From Yoonia sp. I 8.24 (GTDB lineage Bacteria > Pseudomonadota > Alphaproteobacteria > Rhodobacterales > Rhodobacteraceae), in assembly GCF_022096995.1 (NCBI RefSeq), contig NZ_JACXGQ010000005.1, positions 1-64,000 of the forward strand: a stretch of DNA of 64,000 bases, written 5' to 3'. A program made the position numbers and the translations under genes. Below, piece after piece: positions 12,601-21,742 of this stretch. Position 1 is the first letter of the stretch. The number at the start of each line of letters is the position of its first letter. The notes below the pieces were generated by a model that was given only the letters and a program-made list of their open reading frames with translations, did no database searches and had not been told where the DNA came from.

Positions 12601-13807
12601 ATGCTGATTCAACGGTCGGTGGCTCACCCGGACGCATCACGCGGTAGATATCCATGAGCGCAGTTTCGCGGTTCATGTTTTTATCAGACGCCATCGTGTT
12701 ACGCATGTAAGCGCCAACATTGACGTTATCGATATCAAGCACGGGGATCGTGGTGATGCCCGCATCAACCAGATCTTTCAATGTGCCGCCAATAACGTCG
12801 CCCGCTTTGTCAACTTCGACAGTCAACTCATCACCGGCTTCGACGTAAATCGCACCCGTTTCTTCGTTGATGATGTCCGTCGACACGAACTTGCCGATGA
12901 TGTTTTCGTAAGGGACCAGCAGATCAGTAACTTCGCCAGCGTCGATCAGTTTTTTGACTGAACGTGGAGTAACTTTTTCACCAGCTTTTGCGATCACTTC
13001 GCCCGTTTTCGCATCAACAAGATCAAACGCAGGGCGGGTGCCGCGCACACGCTCTGGGAAGAACTTTGTCTGCCACGCCATCGCTTTGGCATCGAGGTGA
13101 TATTCGACGGTGTCGTAATAGGCATCCATGATGCCTTCTTGGTCCAGACCCAGCGCATAGAGCAGGGTTGTCACAGGCAGTTTGCGGCGACGGTCAATCC
13201 GGCAGAACACAAGGTCCTTGGCGTCGAATTCAAAGTCAAGCCAGCTGCCGCGGTATGGGATAATGCGGCAAGCAAACAGCAGTTTACCTGATGAATGGGT
13301 TTTCCCTTTGTCGTGATCAAAGAACACGCCGGGCGAACGGTGCATTTGGGACACGATCACGCGCTCTGTGCCGTTCACGACAAATGTGCCGTTCGGGGTC
13401 ATCAAAGGCATATCGCCCATGAACACGTCTTGTTCTTTGATATCTTTGACAGACTTGTTGCCTGTGTCTTCGTCCACATCAAACACGATCAAACGCAGCG
13501 TCACCTTCAATGGGGCGCTATACGTCATGTCGCGCTGCATGCACTCTTCGACATCGTATTTTGGCTTTTCAAGTTCGTATTTCACGAACTCAAGCAAAGC
13601 GGTTTCGTTGAAATCTTTGATCGGGAACACCGACTGGAAGACACCTTTGATGCCTTCACCGTCAAGCGGTGTGTCACTGTCGCCAGAGCGCAGGAATAGA
13701 TCGTAAGAAGATTTCTGAACCTCAATGAGGTTCGGCATTTCAAGCACTTCACGGATTTTGCCGTAGTACTTGCGCAGGCGTTTCTGACCAAGGAAAGTAG
13801 AAGCCAT
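9668..13807 (-). CDS. rpoB: DNA-directed RNA polymerase subunit beta
   Basis: A 1379-residue polymerase subunit. The start is placed at the ATG at 13805-13807 ([17 protein letters not shown]); an upstream in-frame start would add 13 residues not seen in the family. The rifampicin pocket reads [20 protein letters not shown] and then [12 protein letters not shown], the drug-sensitive form. RHGNKGV and the C-terminal [20 protein letters not shown] segment are typical. The gene follows rplL after a 244-base spacer holding two hairpins and is followed by rpoC. Confidence 0.98.
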   Translation of the reverse strand: MASTFLGQKRLRKYYGKIREVLEMPNLIEVQKSSYDLFLRSGDSDTPLDGEGIKGVFQSVFPIKDFNETALLEFVKYELEKPKYDVEECMQRDMTYSAPLKVTLRLIVFDVDEDTGNKSVKDIKEQDVFMGDMPLMTPNGTFVVNGTERVIVSQMHRSPGVFFDHDKGKTHSSGKLLFACRIIPYRGSWLDFEFDAKDLVFCRIDRRRKLPVTTLLYALGLDQEGIMDAYYDTVEYHLDAKAMAWQTKFFPERVRGTRPAFDLVDAKTGEVIAKAGEKVTPRSVKKLIDAGEVTDLLVPYENIIGKFVSTDIINEETGAIYVEAGDELTVEVDKAGDVIGGTLKDLVDAGITTIPVLDIDNVNVGAYMRNTMASDKNMNRETALMDIYRVMRPGEPPTVESASSLFDTLFFDSERYDLSAVGRVKMNMRLDLDAEDTMRTLRKEDIVSCIKALVELRDGKGDVDDIDHLGNRRVRSVGELMENQYRVGLLRMERAIKERMSSVEIDTVMPQDLINAKPAAAAVREFFGSSQLSQFMDQTNPLSEVTHKRRLSALGPGGLTRERAGFEVRDVHPTHYGRMCPIETPEGPNIGLINSLATFARVNKYGFIETPYRKVVDGKVTDDVQYMSATEEMRHTVAQANANLNEDGGFNNDLVSTRMNGDYTLAPRENVDLIDVSPKQLVSVAASLIPFLENDDANRALMGSNMMRQAVPLLQAEAPLVGTGIEEVVARDSGAAIMAKRAGIIDQVDAQRIVIRATHDLELGDAGVDIYRMRKFQRSNQNTCINQRPLVKVGDTVLKGEVIADGPSTDIGELALGKNVVVAFMPWNGYNYEDSILISERITRDDVFTSIHIEEFEVAARDTKLGPEEITRDIPNVGEEALRNLDEAGIVYIGAEVEPGDILVGKITPKGESPMTPEEKLLRAIFGEKASDVRDTSLRVKPGDFGTVVEVRVFNRHGVEKDERALQIEREEVERLARDRDDEMVILDRNIYARLKSMIIGKEAVKGPRGFKPNSIVTEESLADLSRGQWWQVALKDEADAQVVEALNEQYEIQKKAMDARFEDKVEKVRRGDDLPPGVMKMVKVFVAVKRKLQPGDKMAGRHGNKGVISKVVPMEDMPFLADGTPVDFCLNPLGVPSRMNVGQILECHMGWAARGLGIQIDDALGEYRRSGDLTPVRDAMKIVYGDNVYDEGIEGMDEGQIVEAAGNVVRGVPIATPVFDGAKELDVNDALTRAGFDTSGQSVLFDGRTGEQFSRKVTVGVKYLLKLHHLVDDKIHARSTGPYSLVTQQPLGGKAQFGGQRFGEMEVWALEAYGAAYTLQEMLTVKSDDVAGRTKVYESIVKGEDNFEAGVPESFNVLVKEVRGLGLNMELLDAEDEE

Positions 13808-13983
13808 AAGCGGTGTCACCTTTTGTTTGTCTCTCGAATGCTGCATCGCCCGGGCCGCGACACATCACCCATTTGACCGGGGGTTTGATGTCTATTCGTG
13901 GCTGCCGTCCCACCGGCACCCTCCCGACATCTCAAACCTACCCAAGGGGTCGGTCAGCGTTGGCCGACCTCTAAGACAGGTTC

Positions 13984-14041
13984 GGCTGGACGCGCATTTC
14001 TGCGCGCCCAGCCATAATTATAGGGCAAGGGAACCCTTGCC
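13984..14041 (-). promoter_or_regulatory. Tandem hairpins in the rplL-rpoB spacer
   Basis: Just after the rplL stop on the minus strand there is a perfect 8-bp stem GGCAAGGG/CCCTTGCC with a two-base loop (14024-14041). It is followed by a longer stem of GGCTGG and CGCGCA against their complements (13984-14013). Neither has a U-run. In E. coli the same spacer carries an attenuator and an RNase III site that lower rpoBC relative to rplJL. The same role here is inferred from position. Confidence 0.6.
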
Positions 14042-14051
14042 TAGAACAGGC

Positions 14052-14426
14052 TTAGGCCAGTTCAACCTCAGCGCCAACAGCTTCAAGCTTCGCTTTGACT
14101 TCTTCAGCTTCAGACTTAGCAACGCCTTCTTTGATCTTGCCGCCAGCTTCAACCAAGTCTTTGGCTTCTTTCAGGCCAAGACCTGTCAGGCCGCGAACTT
14201 CTTTGATCACGTTGATTTTAGAAGCGCCGGCGTTCTTCAGAACGACGTCGAATTCAGTTTTCTCAGCAGCAGCTTCGCCACCAGCGTCTGCGCCACCAGC
14301 AACCATTACGGCGCCACCAGCAGCTGGCTCGATGCCGTACTCGTCTTTGAGGATAGTTTTCAGTTCTTGTGCTTCGAGAAGGGTAAGACCAACAATCTCT
14401 TCAGCTAGTTTTTTCAGATCAGCCAT
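14052..14426 (-). CDS. rplL: 50S ribosomal protein L7/L12
   Basis: A 124-residue acidic stalk protein present in several copies per ribosome that recruits the translational GTPases. It starts [20 protein letters not shown] (dimerisation domain), has an Ala/Gly-rich hinge around residues 38-52, and ends in the globular domain with [20 protein letters not shown]. Its length is normal. It lies 68 bases after rplJ in the rplJL-rpoBC unit. Confidence 0.98.
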   Translation of the reverse strand: MADLKKLAEEIVGLTLLEAQELKTILKDEYGIEPAAGGAVMVAGGADAGGEAAAEKTEFDVVLKNAGASKINVIKEVRGLTGLGLKEAKDLVEAGGKIKEGVAKSEAEEVKAKLEAVGAEVELA

Positions 14427-14494
14427 TTTATGCTTTCCGTTCGTTTTAAGTGTGTTCCAACGTCAGGGCATCGCCCCAAGTCAATTCAGATGCT

Positions 14495-15007
14495 TTATGC
14501 AGCTTTCTCTTCGATAGTAGAGAGAACGCTTGCGATGTTCGAAGCAGGCGCGCCAATGGCCCCAGCGATGTTCGAAGCAGGTGCACCAATGCAGCCAGCG
14601 ATAGAAGCAATAAGCTCCTCGCGAGACGGCATACCGGCAACGGCTTTAACACCAGCAGGATCAAGAGCTGTGTCACCCATAGCACCACCAAGAACAACAA
14701 GCTTGTCGTTCTCTTTGGTGTATTTATCCACGACCTTCGCAGCAGCGACAGGGTCTTCGGAATAGGCGATTACAGTCATACCCTCGAGGTATTCCGCGAT
14801 GCTTGCGCATGGCTTACCCTCAAGAGCGATTTTGGCGAGCTTGTTCTTGGCAACGCGTACGGAACCGCCCGCTTCACGCATGTTCGCGCGCAGGTCCTGC
14901 ATTTCAGCAACTGTCATGCCTTCGTAGTGGGCAACCACTACGACGCCAGAGCTTTCAAAGATCTGGCCGAGATCGTCGACCAGCTGTTCTTTTTGTGCTC
15001 TATCCAC
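14495..15007 (-). CDS. rplJ: 50S ribosomal protein L10
   Basis: A 170-residue stalk-base protein that anchors L7/L12 dimers. The start is a GTG at 15005-15007 ([20 protein letters not shown]) with GGAG eight bases upstream; the open frame extends 35 codons further but without homology. The C-terminal region repeats GAPASNIA twice, a pattern common in alphaproteobacterial L10. In most bacteria rplJ follows rplA directly. Here about 1.4 kb with an opposite-strand gene separates them, so rplJ must have its own promoter. Confidence 0.96.
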   Translation of the reverse strand: MDRAQKEQLVDDLGQIFESSGVVVVAHYEGMTVAEMQDLRANMREAGGSVRVAKNKLAKIALEGKPCASIAEYLEGMTVIAYSEDPVAAAKVVDKYTKENDKLVVLGGAMGDTALDPAGVKAVAGMPSREELIASIAGCIGAPASNIAGAIGAPASNIASVLSTIEEKAA

Positions 15008-15381
15008 AGTTTTACTCCAAGTTTGGCGCTGGATTAGGCCCAGCACCGGCTCTAATTTTGTCACACGGCAAGCCGCCCGACAGTCTACAGTCCATGTAAA
15101 CGGGGCGCTCAAATTGCCGAGGCGAGCCTCAAAAATCTGATCTATCCCGCCTCAGGCAGGAATTAGCGGCAAAACTGCCAACCCACCGTCTCGGACGAAA
15201 CAAAACAGCGCGCGACGAATCGCACGCTGGTTTGCAAAAGTGTTTCTATGATGCGCAAAGCCGAATGCCAACCCCAAAATGCACGCCACTCTCCCTCACA
15301 GTGTTTTGCAAAATATTTCACTAGGGATCGCCCAGAAATACCCTAAGTTGTAACTACTAACACACAACACGGAGCCCCCCG
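15008..15381. other. 374-base divergent intergenic region with the rplJ leader
   Basis: There is no gene here. It must hold the minus-strand promoter and leader of rplJ and the plus-strand promoter of the MBL-fold hydrolase. Because rplJ has been separated from rplKA, any L10-L12 autoregulatory leader RNA should lie in the first 150 bases upstream of 15007. I could not draw a convincing conserved leader structure by eye. Confidence 0.5.
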
Positions 15382-16305
15382 ATGACTTTAATCACACGCC
15401 GCACCGCCCTATTTTCAGGCGCCGCTGTCCCATTTGCGATTGCCGCAGCCCCGCAGATGGCCGCAGCCGCCGGTCACAGCGCAGCACAAAATGCCGTTCA
15501 AAACACATTTGATCTTGGCGAATTCCAAGTATCTACGCTTCTGGCAGGCACACGCGCTGTCGAAGATGTTCAAACAATCTTCGGTATGAACGTATCCGAA
15601 GAAGAGTTTGCGGCAGTCAGCGCCGAGAACTTTATCCCTTCCGACAAGGCGCAGTTCTTCTTTACGCCCACAGTGGTGCGCGCCGCTGGCGAAGTTGTCC
15701 TATTTGACACTGGCCTATCCGCTGCGGGGACAACAGCCGCACTTGCGGCCGCAGGTATCGCGCCAACAGAAGTGACCATCGTTGTCATTACCCACATGCA
15801 CGGCGACCATATCGGCGGTTTGACCGACGAAAACGGTGCAGAGACATATCCGAATGCCCGCTATGTCACCGGTCAGGTCGAATATGATCATTGGGCCGCC
15901 GCCGGTAACGAAGGGTTTGATGCAAAGATGCGGCCACTTGCGGAAAAAACCAGCTTTATCGGTGACGGTGCATCTGTGGTTTCAGGCATCACCAGCGTTG
16001 CGGCCTATGGGCACACACCCGGTCATATGGGCTACATGCTTGAAAGCAATGGCGAGCAAGTCATGCTGATGGTTGATGCTGCGAACCACTATGTTTGGTC
16101 TCTGGCCTACCCCGAATGGGAAGTCCGCTTTGACGCTGACAAAGAAGCCGCCGCCAACACGCGTAAGCAAATTCTTGGCATGGCTGCCGCGGACCGGTTC
16201 CCGCTTATCGGGTATCATATGCCGTTCCCCGGCATGGGCTATGTTGAAGAAGTAGACGCAGGGCGCTTCCGCTATGTCCCCGCATCTTACCAGCACATCC
16301 TGTAG
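15382..16305 (+). CDS. Tat-exported MBL-fold metallo-hydrolase
   Basis: A 307-residue protein with a twin-arginine signal (TRRTALFSGAAVPFAIAAAP, Arg6-Arg7) and then a metallo-beta-lactamase fold. The metal motif HMHGDH is at residues 138-143, and later histidines in AAYGHTPGHMG complete a typical two-metal site. It should be folded in the cytoplasm and exported to the periplasm. The substrate is unknown; lactonases, esterases and sulfatases share this fold. It is transcribed against the ribosomal genes on both sides and splits the usual rplKA-rplJL gene string. Confidence 0.85.
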   Translation: MTLITRRTALFSGAAVPFAIAAAPQMAAAAGHSAAQNAVQNTFDLGEFQVSTLLAGTRAVEDVQTIFGMNVSEEEFAAVSAENFIPSDKAQFFFTPTVVRAAGEVVLFDTGLSAAGTTAALAAAGIAPTEVTIVVITHMHGDHIGGLTDENGAETYPNARYVTGQVEYDHWAAAGNEGFDAKMRPLAEKTSFIGDGASVVSGITSVAAYGHTPGHMGYMLESNGEQVMLMVDAANHYVWSLAYPEWEVRFDADKEAAANTRKQILGMAAADRFPLIGYHMPFPGMGYVEEVDAGRFRYVPASYQHIL

Positions 16306-16329
16306 GAAACTCTGAACCTTGAGAAATGC

Positions 16330-16361
16330 AAAAGGCGCGCCCAAATGGACGCGCCTTTTTT
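16330..16361. terminator. Bidirectional terminator between the hydrolase gene and rplA
   Basis: A perfect 10-bp stem AAAAGGCGCG (16330-16339) pairs with its complement at 16350-16359, with a T-run on the plus side and an A-run on the left that becomes U on the minus strand. It lies between two convergent genes and can end both transcripts. Confidence 0.9.
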
Positions 16362-16384
16362 CGTACAAACGTCAAACTTGCGAC

Positions 16385-17086
16385 TTAGGCGTTGCCTGTC
16401 GCACTTTCTACGCTGATCGACACGCCTGGGCCCATTGTAGAGCTGACAGCGATCTTTTTCATGTATGTGCCTTTGGCGCCAGTTGGGCGGGCTTTGCTGA
16501 CCGCTTCAACGAATGCCAGCATGTTTTCTTCCAATTGCTTGGCAGAGAAAGATGCTTTGCCGATACCAGCGTGAACAACACCAGCTTTTTCAGCTTTGAA
16601 CTGCACTTCGCCGCCTTTGGCAGCTTCAACAGCGGCTTTAACGTCCATTGTTACAGTACCAACGCGTGGGTTTGGCATCAGGTTGCGTGGGCCAAGAACT
16701 TTACCCAGACGACCAACAACACCCATCATGTCAGGTGTGGCGATGCAACGATCAAAGTCGATTGTGCCGCCTTGAACAGTTTCCATCAGATCTTCTGCAC
16801 CGATGATGTCTGCGCCAGCTGCTTTTGCTTCGTCTGCTTTTTCGCCACGTGCGAAAACCGCAACGCGTACAGTTTTACCAGTGCCGTTTGGCAGGTTCAC
16901 TGTGCCGCGCACCATTTGGTCAGCGTGACGTGGGTCAACACCAAGCTGCATTGCGATTTCGACAGTTTCGTCGAATTTCGCTTTTGCGTTGTCTTTGACC
17001 AGCGCGACAGCCTCGGTGACTGTGACGTTTTGCTTGCCTTCGAATGCTGCGCGGGCGGCTGTTGTGCGCTTACCGAATTTTGCCAT
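16385..17086 (-). CDS. rplA: 50S ribosomal protein L1
   Basis: A 233-residue L1-stalk protein that binds 23S rRNA and, in other bacteria, represses its own operon. It starts [20 protein letters not shown] and contains [19 protein letters not shown], the L1 signature. Its ATG shares one base with the rplK stop (TAATG), so the two are probably translationally coupled. A terminator directly downstream shows that transcription ends here rather than continuing to rplJ. Confidence 0.98.
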   Translation of the reverse strand: MAKFGKRTTAARAAFEGKQNVTVTEAVALVKDNAKAKFDETVEIAMQLGVDPRHADQMVRGTVNLPNGTGKTVRVAVFARGEKADEAKAAGADIIGAEDLMETVQGGTIDFDRCIATPDMMGVVGRLGKVLGPRNLMPNPRVGTVTMDVKAAVEAAKGGEVQFKAEKAGVVHAGIGKASFSAKQLEENMLAFVEAVSKARPTGAKGTYMKKIAVSSTMGPGVSISVESATGNA

Positions 17087-17511
17087 TACTTGACCTCCAC
17101 ACCCATAGAGCGGGCAGAACCCGCGATGATCAGCATTGCGCCTTCGATGGACGTCGCGTTGAGGTCCTTCATTTTGGCTTCTGCGATTTCACGTACTTGC
17201 TTACCTGTGATCGAACCAGCAACTGCTTTACCCGGTGTTTGTGAACCAGACTTCAGTTTTGCGGCTTTCTTGATGTAATAGGACGCAGGTGGCGTCTTGA
17301 TTTCCATCGAGAATGATTTGTCCGCGTAATACGTGATCACGGTCGGGCAAGGGGCACCGTTTTCCATGTCAGCTGTTTTCGCGTTAAACGCTTTACAGAA
17401 TTCCATGATGTTGATGCCGCGCTGACCCAATGCGGGGCCGACGGGTGGGGATGGGTTTGCTGCGCCTGCAGGAACCTGCAGTTTCAGTTGTCCAACAACT
17501 TTTTTGGCCAT
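17086..17511 (-). CDS. rplK: 50S ribosomal protein L11
   Basis: A 141-residue protein of the GTPase-associated centre. The start is the ATG at 17509-17511 ([20 protein letters not shown]), the universal L11 beginning; the open frame runs 25 codons further without homology. The proline-rich [20 protein letters not shown] is the L11 N-terminal signature. The stop overlaps the rplA start by one base. The 292 bases upstream, to the divergent cytochrome b561 gene, should hold the rplKA promoter. Confidence 0.98.
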   Translation of the reverse strand: MAKKVVGQLKLQVPAGAANPSPPVGPALGQRGINIMEFCKAFNAKTADMENGAPCPTVITYYADKSFSMEIKTPPASYYIKKAAKLKSGSQTPGKAVAGSITGKQVREIAEAKMKDLNATSIEGAMLIIAGSARSMGVEVK

Positions 17512-17803
17512 GGGGCCTCTCCTTATTCCAACTCCCGGTACGGCGCGCCGCCCGAGACCTAATGTTGTGCGGTCAGGCCAGATCACGCGCGCGCGTCTCG
17601 CCTCCCACGGGGAATCCTCCCTATACGGGTGGATTGGGCGTGCAGGTAGTGGACTAAATCAATCTATGCAAGCCTTTTGCGCATTTTTCGACCGATAGGA
17701 GAATTCTCTTCGTCAGAAACCGTCATAATCCACGTATAAGATGACAAGCGCCGAAAGAGAGCTAATCTTTCGGGTAGGCAACCTAAGAGTTCAGGCAGCA
17801 CCA

Positions 17804-18313
17804 ATGAAATATTCACGCGCGCAAATCGTCTATCACTGGTTAACGGCGCTACTGATTCTCGCAATGGTATTGACTGGGCTCGCGTTTCGCTTTGACTGGA
17901 CGGGGGCGTGGGTCATCCGGGCGCACCAAGTGATCGGGCAAAGCCTTATCTTGGTTCTAGGATTACGAATCGCATCAAGGGTTATGCACCGCGCGCACCA
18001 CCCAAGCGCCCACAAGCTTTGGGAGCGGATTACGTCCCACGCCACGCATGCGGCCCTTTATCTCTGTATGATCGCGCTTGTCGTTACCGGCTATGTGTCC
18101 GCATCTGGCTTAAACACCCCCTATTTGCTTTGGCCCGTTGATCAAACCTTCGCCCGCTCGGACATGGGCGAGACGCTGTTAGATTGGCATTATTCCCTAA
18201 AGTGGATGCTTTTAGCTCTTGTCACGTTGCATATCCTAGGCGCGCTCAAACACCTGCTCTGGGACAAAGACGATACTTTCACACACATGACACCCATATC
18301 CCGAAAGGACTAA
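17804..18313 (+). CDS. Cytochrome b561-type membrane protein
   Basis: A 169-residue, four-helix membrane protein of the bacterial di-haem b561 (CybB) family. It begins MKYSRAQIVYHWLTALLILA, with the conserved histidine of YHW in helix 1. Further histidines in AHQVIG and LDWHYSLKWMLLALVTLHI give the usual haem ligands. The open frame starts 21 codons earlier, but this ATG fits the family. It lies five bases before a Rieske-like gene, so the two probably form an inner-membrane electron-transfer pair. Confidence 0.88.
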   Translation: MKYSRAQIVYHWLTALLILAMVLTGLAFRFDWTGAWVIRAHQVIGQSLILVLGLRIASRVMHRAHHPSAHKLWERITSHATHAALYLCMIALVVTGYVSASGLNTPYLLWPVDQTFARSDMGETLLDWHYSLKWMLLALVTLHILGALKHLLWDKDDTFTHMTPISRKD

Positions 18314-18318
18314 ATACG

Positions 18319-18888
18319 ATGCATAAAATGACCCGTCGCCAGGTAATCGCCATGATCCCAAGCAGCACGGTTCTTCTTTGCCCGGCTATCTTGAACGCGC
18401 AAACGAATATCGATGCCGATTGGGCGGACATTGCAACTACGGCCCCCATCGGTGAAAATTACCTTATCGAGGTTCCAGCAGGCCCCGCCGAGGTTGACGT
18501 GACCGCGCTTTTGCCCGGTGAGGTCACAGTGATCGCCCGACCAACCGATGACGAAACTTACGGATCAACGGGTATGATCCAATATATCGCGGTGCATCGC
18601 CGCACAGATGAACAAATTGCCTTTGGCGCGGCCAACGACCGTGCAGGCACAGTTCAAAACCCGGCCTATTTTGTCGCAAATCTTGTTTGCACACACCGCG
18701 GTAAAGCCATCGGTATCACGGGCAACCCAGATGCACCCTTTGCCTGCACGGATCGGGGCGACCGTCATAGTTCAGTTTATGACGCGGCGGGGTTTGGCGT
18801 TTCGGGCGCGTCCGAGGATGAATACCTTTCGATCCCCGACTATACACTTACGGTTACAGATGGCGCCGTCGTGATCCAACTGACTTAA
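18319..18888 (+). CDS. Rieske-like exported protein, partner of the b561 gene
   Basis: A 189-residue protein with an N-terminal TRRQVIAMIPSSTVLLCPAI segment (twin Arg6-Arg7, Tat-like), as in Rieske subunits, and a C-terminal domain resembling the Rieske 2Fe-2S fold. Box I is present as Cys124-Thr-His126. Box II is unusual: the expected Cys-x2-His is replaced by Cys143 with the next histidine at 150 (CTDRGDRHSSVYD), and the cysteines that form the usual disulfide are missing. Whether it binds a cluster is therefore open. It is expressed with the preceding cytochrome b561 gene. Confidence 0.75.
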   Translation: MHKMTRRQVIAMIPSSTVLLCPAILNAQTNIDADWADIATTAPIGENYLIEVPAGPAEVDVTALLPGEVTVIARPTDDETYGSTGMIQYIAVHRRTDEQIAFGAANDRAGTVQNPAYFVANLVCTHRGKAIGITGNPDAPFACTDRGDRHSSVYDAAGFGVSGASEDEYLSIPDYTLTVTDGAVVIQLT

Positions 18889-18890
18889 AC

Positions 18891-18920
18891 GAAAAAAGGG
18901 GGCGCATCAGCACCCCCTTC
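18891..18920 (-). terminator. Intrinsic terminator of nusG
   Basis: Stem AAGGGGG (18896-18902) pairs with CCCCCTT (18913-18919), and on the minus strand a six-U run follows. It lies 24 bases after the nusG stop. On the plus strand it lacks a T-run and would serve the Rieske-like gene poorly. Confidence 0.85.
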
Positions 18921-18943
18921 ACAATCTCTTATCCGCAGTTGAA

Positions 18944-19474
18944 TTACTGCTTAGTAACCTGCGTGAATTCCAGTTCGACTGGGGTCGCGCGACCAAAGAT
19001 CGATACGGTCACTTTCAGGCGCTGGTTCTCGTCGTCGACTTCTTCAACCATACCGTCGAAGTCTTCGAACGGACCTTCGTTGACTTTGACTTTCTCGCCA
19101 ATGTCGAAGTGGATCAATGTACGTGGGGCGTCTTCGCCCTCTTGAACGCGGCCCAAGATCGCTTGCACTTCGGCGTCACGCATTGGCATCGGGCGACCTT
19201 GCGGCCCCAAGAAACCAGTGACGCGGTTGATAGAGTTAATCAGGTGATACCCTTCATCCGACATTTCCATGTGGACAAGCACGTAACCGGGCATAAAACG
19301 ACGCTCGGTCGTGACTTTCTTGTTGCGACGAATTTCGATGACTTCTTCGGTTGGCACCAATACTTCGCCGATTTGCTCGGTAAGGCCTTGCTCTTCCGCT
19401 TTAGTCATAATCGCCTCAGCGATTTTCTTCTCGAAGTTTGAGAGAACGCTTACGGAGTACCAACGTTTCGCCAT
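18944..19474 (-). CDS. nusG: Transcription termination/antitermination factor NusG
   Basis: A 176-residue two-domain protein that binds RNA polymerase and Rho or S10. It starts MAKRWYSVSVLSNFEKKIAE and has the NGN-domain segment MPGYVLVHMEM. The C-terminal KOW domain reads GEKVKVNEGPFEDFDGMVEE. The length matches the family. It is followed by a terminator and preceded by secE with a 191-base gap that holds no other gene. Confidence 0.98.
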   Translation of the reverse strand: MAKRWYSVSVLSNFEKKIAEAIMTKAEEQGLTEQIGEVLVPTEEVIEIRRNKKVTTERRFMPGYVLVHMEMSDEGYHLINSINRVTGFLGPQGRPMPMRDAEVQAILGRVQEGEDAPRTLIHFDIGEKVKVNEGPFEDFDGMVEEVDDENQRLKVTVSIFGRATPVELEFTQVTKQ

Positions 19475-19665
19475 GTGTCAAAGCACCTTGTCGTCGCAGG
19501 CCCAGATGGGCCGCATGTTCAAATTTATCGCGGCGGATCATCCGCCAGTCCCGAAAATAAAAGCGGCGTGAAGCTCGATTCGCCGCACGCCAATTTCAGG
19601 GGTTTGTGGCTCTTACCGCTGACACCCGCTATTTTCAAGAGGTGCCGCGTAATTTCCACGCATGA

Positions 19666-19866
19666 TTAGCTGCCAAAGTAATCCAACACGCCCGTCAATC
19701 CGGCACGGATCGCCATATCAACAAGCGAGAAAAAGATCGCGGCAAGCGCTGCAAGGATAAATACCATGATCGTGGTCAATACGACCTCGCGGCGGGTTGG
19801 CCATACGACCTTTGAGACCTCTGAGCGGACCTCTTGGAAAAACTTGACGGGGTTGGCGATGGCCAT
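19666..19866 (-). CDS. secE: Preprotein translocase subunit SecE
   Basis: A 66-residue single-helix form of SecE, the clamp of the SecYEG channel. The ATG at 19864-19866 gives MAIANPVKFFQEVRSEVSKV. The segment VVWPTRREVVLTTIMVFILA is the conserved amphipathic-plus-transmembrane signature. The longer open frame upstream is not supported. It precedes nusG, the conserved order; the gene before it on the same strand is an unexpected sulfotransferase-like gene. Confidence 0.95.
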   Translation of the reverse strand: MAIANPVKFFQEVRSEVSKVVWPTRREVVLTTIMVFILAALAAIFFSLVDMAIRAGLTGVLDYFGS

Positions 19867-19938
19867 GACATATCGTCCTTTGTGGAAACACCCTGCGACA
19901 TACGGCCTTCGAGGCATGATTTCAAGCCCGCAACCGGA

Positions 19939-20811
19939 TCAATCCGCCGCAGGCGACAAGAGGGTCACACCGGGCATTTCACTGATTGCATCAACCTGCG
20001 CGCGGTAGGCCATATCGGCAAAGTCGTGTTCGCGATCCGAAAACCCATCAAAGCGGGCGAACCCGTTTTCAACAGGAAATGCATTGGCGGCGTCTTTGGC
20101 CAGTTCACCCTGCATTCCGGCGTCATTCTGGGCGAGAATTTGCGCGACCGCCTGCGCTGACAGACGTGGGTTCACATGGTGCGCGACAGGGGTGATCTGC
20201 GTGCCCAGCATCGCAAGGCAGATGTCATCGAACAGCGCTGAGTAGTCTTCGTAAGCCCAAACGACCAAACGCCCCACACCAGGCGTTTCGCGCAAACGTG
20301 TCACCAGATCGGCCCAATCGCCACGCGTCATTGGGACCATTGCTTTGAAGTCCTCAAAATCGATGATTTTGTTGCCCCGTAAAAGCTGCGAATAGACCGA
20401 ATTGATCATCGCGGTCGGGTTACGGACACTGAGAAACAGATCAATTGGTTTGCCCAGCGCCCGTGACAGCCGCGCGATTTTAATATTTGCATTCGGGTAA
20501 CCAAATTCGATATCTTGGCTGATCGTATGGGCAAGCGTGCCGATAAAATTCTCTTCGCTAAACACAATCCGATCCGCGCCTTTACGCATCAGCGCGAGCT
20601 GATCTTGAGGCGGGCGCTTGGCACGGCGCTCTCGCAGCCCAAACAATGCCGAAAGCGTGCGCCCTGGCAGACGAAAATGATCGGGCCCGTAGTAGCGCAC
20701 TCCTTGCTCTACCAATGCATCCGACGCCCGCAACAGTGACCGCTGCAAGTGCGAGGTCGCGGTCTTGTGCGCCCCAATATGGAACGCGATGCGAAAATCA
20801 TCTGATGACAT
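19939..20811 (-). CDS. Sulfotransferase-like P-loop protein
   Basis: A 290-residue cytosolic protein. The N-terminal segment AFHIGAHKTATSHLQRSLL resembles the 5'-phosphosulfate-binding loop of sulfotransferases. A middle segment, IDLFLSVRNPTAMINSVYSQ, resembles the 3'-phosphate-binding arginine-serine region. The acceptor is unknown. It lies between the tRNA-Trp gene and secE on the same strand, splitting the usual tRNA-Trp-secE-nusG order. No transfer signature such as a repeat or integrase is seen. Confidence 0.7.
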   Translation of the reverse strand: MSSDDFRIAFHIGAHKTATSHLQRSLLRASDALVEQGVRYYGPDHFRLPGRTLSALFGLRERRAKRPPQDQLALMRKGADRIVFSEENFIGTLAHTISQDIEFGYPNANIKIARLSRALGKPIDLFLSVRNPTAMINSVYSQLLRGNKIIDFEDFKAMVPMTRGDWADLVTRLRETPGVGRLVVWAYEDYSALFDDICLAMLGTQITPVAHHVNPRLSAQAVAQILAQNDAGMQGELAKDAANAFPVENGFARFDGFSDREHDFADMAYRAQVDAISEMPGVTLLSPAAD

Positions 20812-20851
20812 GGTGTTTTTGATCCTCCGGCACGGCGGCGCTGATCTGGTC

Positions 20852-20927
20852 TGGCAGGGGCATGGAGACTCGAACTCCAGACCTACGGTTTTGGAGACCG
20901 TCGCTCTACCAACTGAGCTATACCCCT
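20852..20927 (-). tRNA. trnW: tRNA-Trp (CCA anticodon)
   Basis: A 76-nt cloverleaf including an encoded 3' CCA (20852-20854). The acceptor stem AGGGGUA pairs with UGCCCCU. The D-loop contains AGCTCAGTTGGTAGAGC, the anticodon loop reads CTCCAAAA with CCA in the centre, and the T-arm contains GGTTCGAG-type sequence. It lies upstream of secE-nusG, as usual in proteobacteria. Confidence 0.96.
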
Positions 20928-21052
20928 AGGACCGGGTGTCGGACTAGTCCGAAATTCACCCCGGATCAAGAGGCAACCCGCACCAGACTTGTCTTCACGT
21001 GCAGAAATGTGGAAACAACACAGAGTAATCAGCGAAAAAGGCCGCGCACCCG

Positions 21053-21742
21053 GTGTCACTACGTCGAAAGATCGAAAAGTCAAACTGGCTTGCCGCGCGG
21101 ATCGCGACCTTGGCGGGGTGGTATTTGGGGCGCTGTAACAGGCGGATTTCTTGGAAAACCGAAGGTCTGTCAGAATTACAGGCCGCATTGGCCGATGGCC
21201 CCGTTCTTTTGGTGATGTGGCACAGCAGATCAATCATGGGGGCGCTGCATTGGCCCGTTGCAGACGGCCCGCTCTCAAGTTTGCACGACAGTTCGCCCGT
21301 TGGGCGGGTTTCAGGCGCGCTCCAACGCCGGGTCGGGCTACAACCGATCCGCATGTCGCGCAAAAAAGCGAATCGCGCTGCATCGCGCATGGTGCTCAAG
21401 CGCGTCAAAGAGGGTGTCAGCATCGGGATGACCGGGGATGGCCCGCTTGGCCCCGCGCTTTCGGTCAAAGATGCCTCGCTCGATTGGGCGCGCGCCACGG
21501 GCATGCCTGTGTTTTGCTATGCGTTTTCTGTCACAAAAGGACGGCGCCTGAAATCATGGGACCAAATGCTTGTCCCTCACCCCAGTGGCAAAGGTGCCTA
21601 TGTCTTTGCGCAGCTTGACGGAAAAGCTTCGCGCAAAATGACGCCCGAAGAAATTGAAGTGTTGCGCGCCCAGATGCACCAGTTGATGGTCGACACAACC
21701 GCGCGCGCGGATAGGTTAGTCGGACTGGACCCCGGGCCCTAG
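21053..21742 (+). CDS. Lysophospholipid acyltransferase-like protein (DUF374)
   Basis: A 229-residue protein of the DUF374/LPLAT group. From a GTG start it reads MSLRRKIEKSNWLAARIATL. The acyltransferase-like block is LLVMWHSRSIMGALHWP, with a histidine in the position of the HX4D-type motif. TGDGPLGPALSVKDASLDWA is the second conserved block. Such proteins acylate lipid or lipid A-like acceptors at the inner membrane; the exact substrate is not known. The last 27 bases overlap the convergent TetR gene. Confidence 0.82.
   Translation: MSLRRKIEKSNWLAARIATLAGWYLGRCNRRISWKTEGLSELQAALADGPVLLVMWHSRSIMGALHWPVADGPLSSLHDSSPVGRVSGALQRRVGLQPIRMSRKKANRAASRMVLKRVKEGVSIGMTGDGPLGPALSVKDASLDWARATGMPVFCYAFSVTKGRRLKSWDQMLVPHPSGKGAYVFAQLDGKASRKMTPEEIEVLRAQMHQLMVDTTARADRLVGLDPGP

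Noticed and set aside
14530..14600. Near-repeat GCGATGTTCGAAGCAGG inside rplJ
   Set aside because: It encodes a duplicated GAPASNIA segment at the L10 C-terminus, common in alphaproteobacterial L10; not a mobile repeat.
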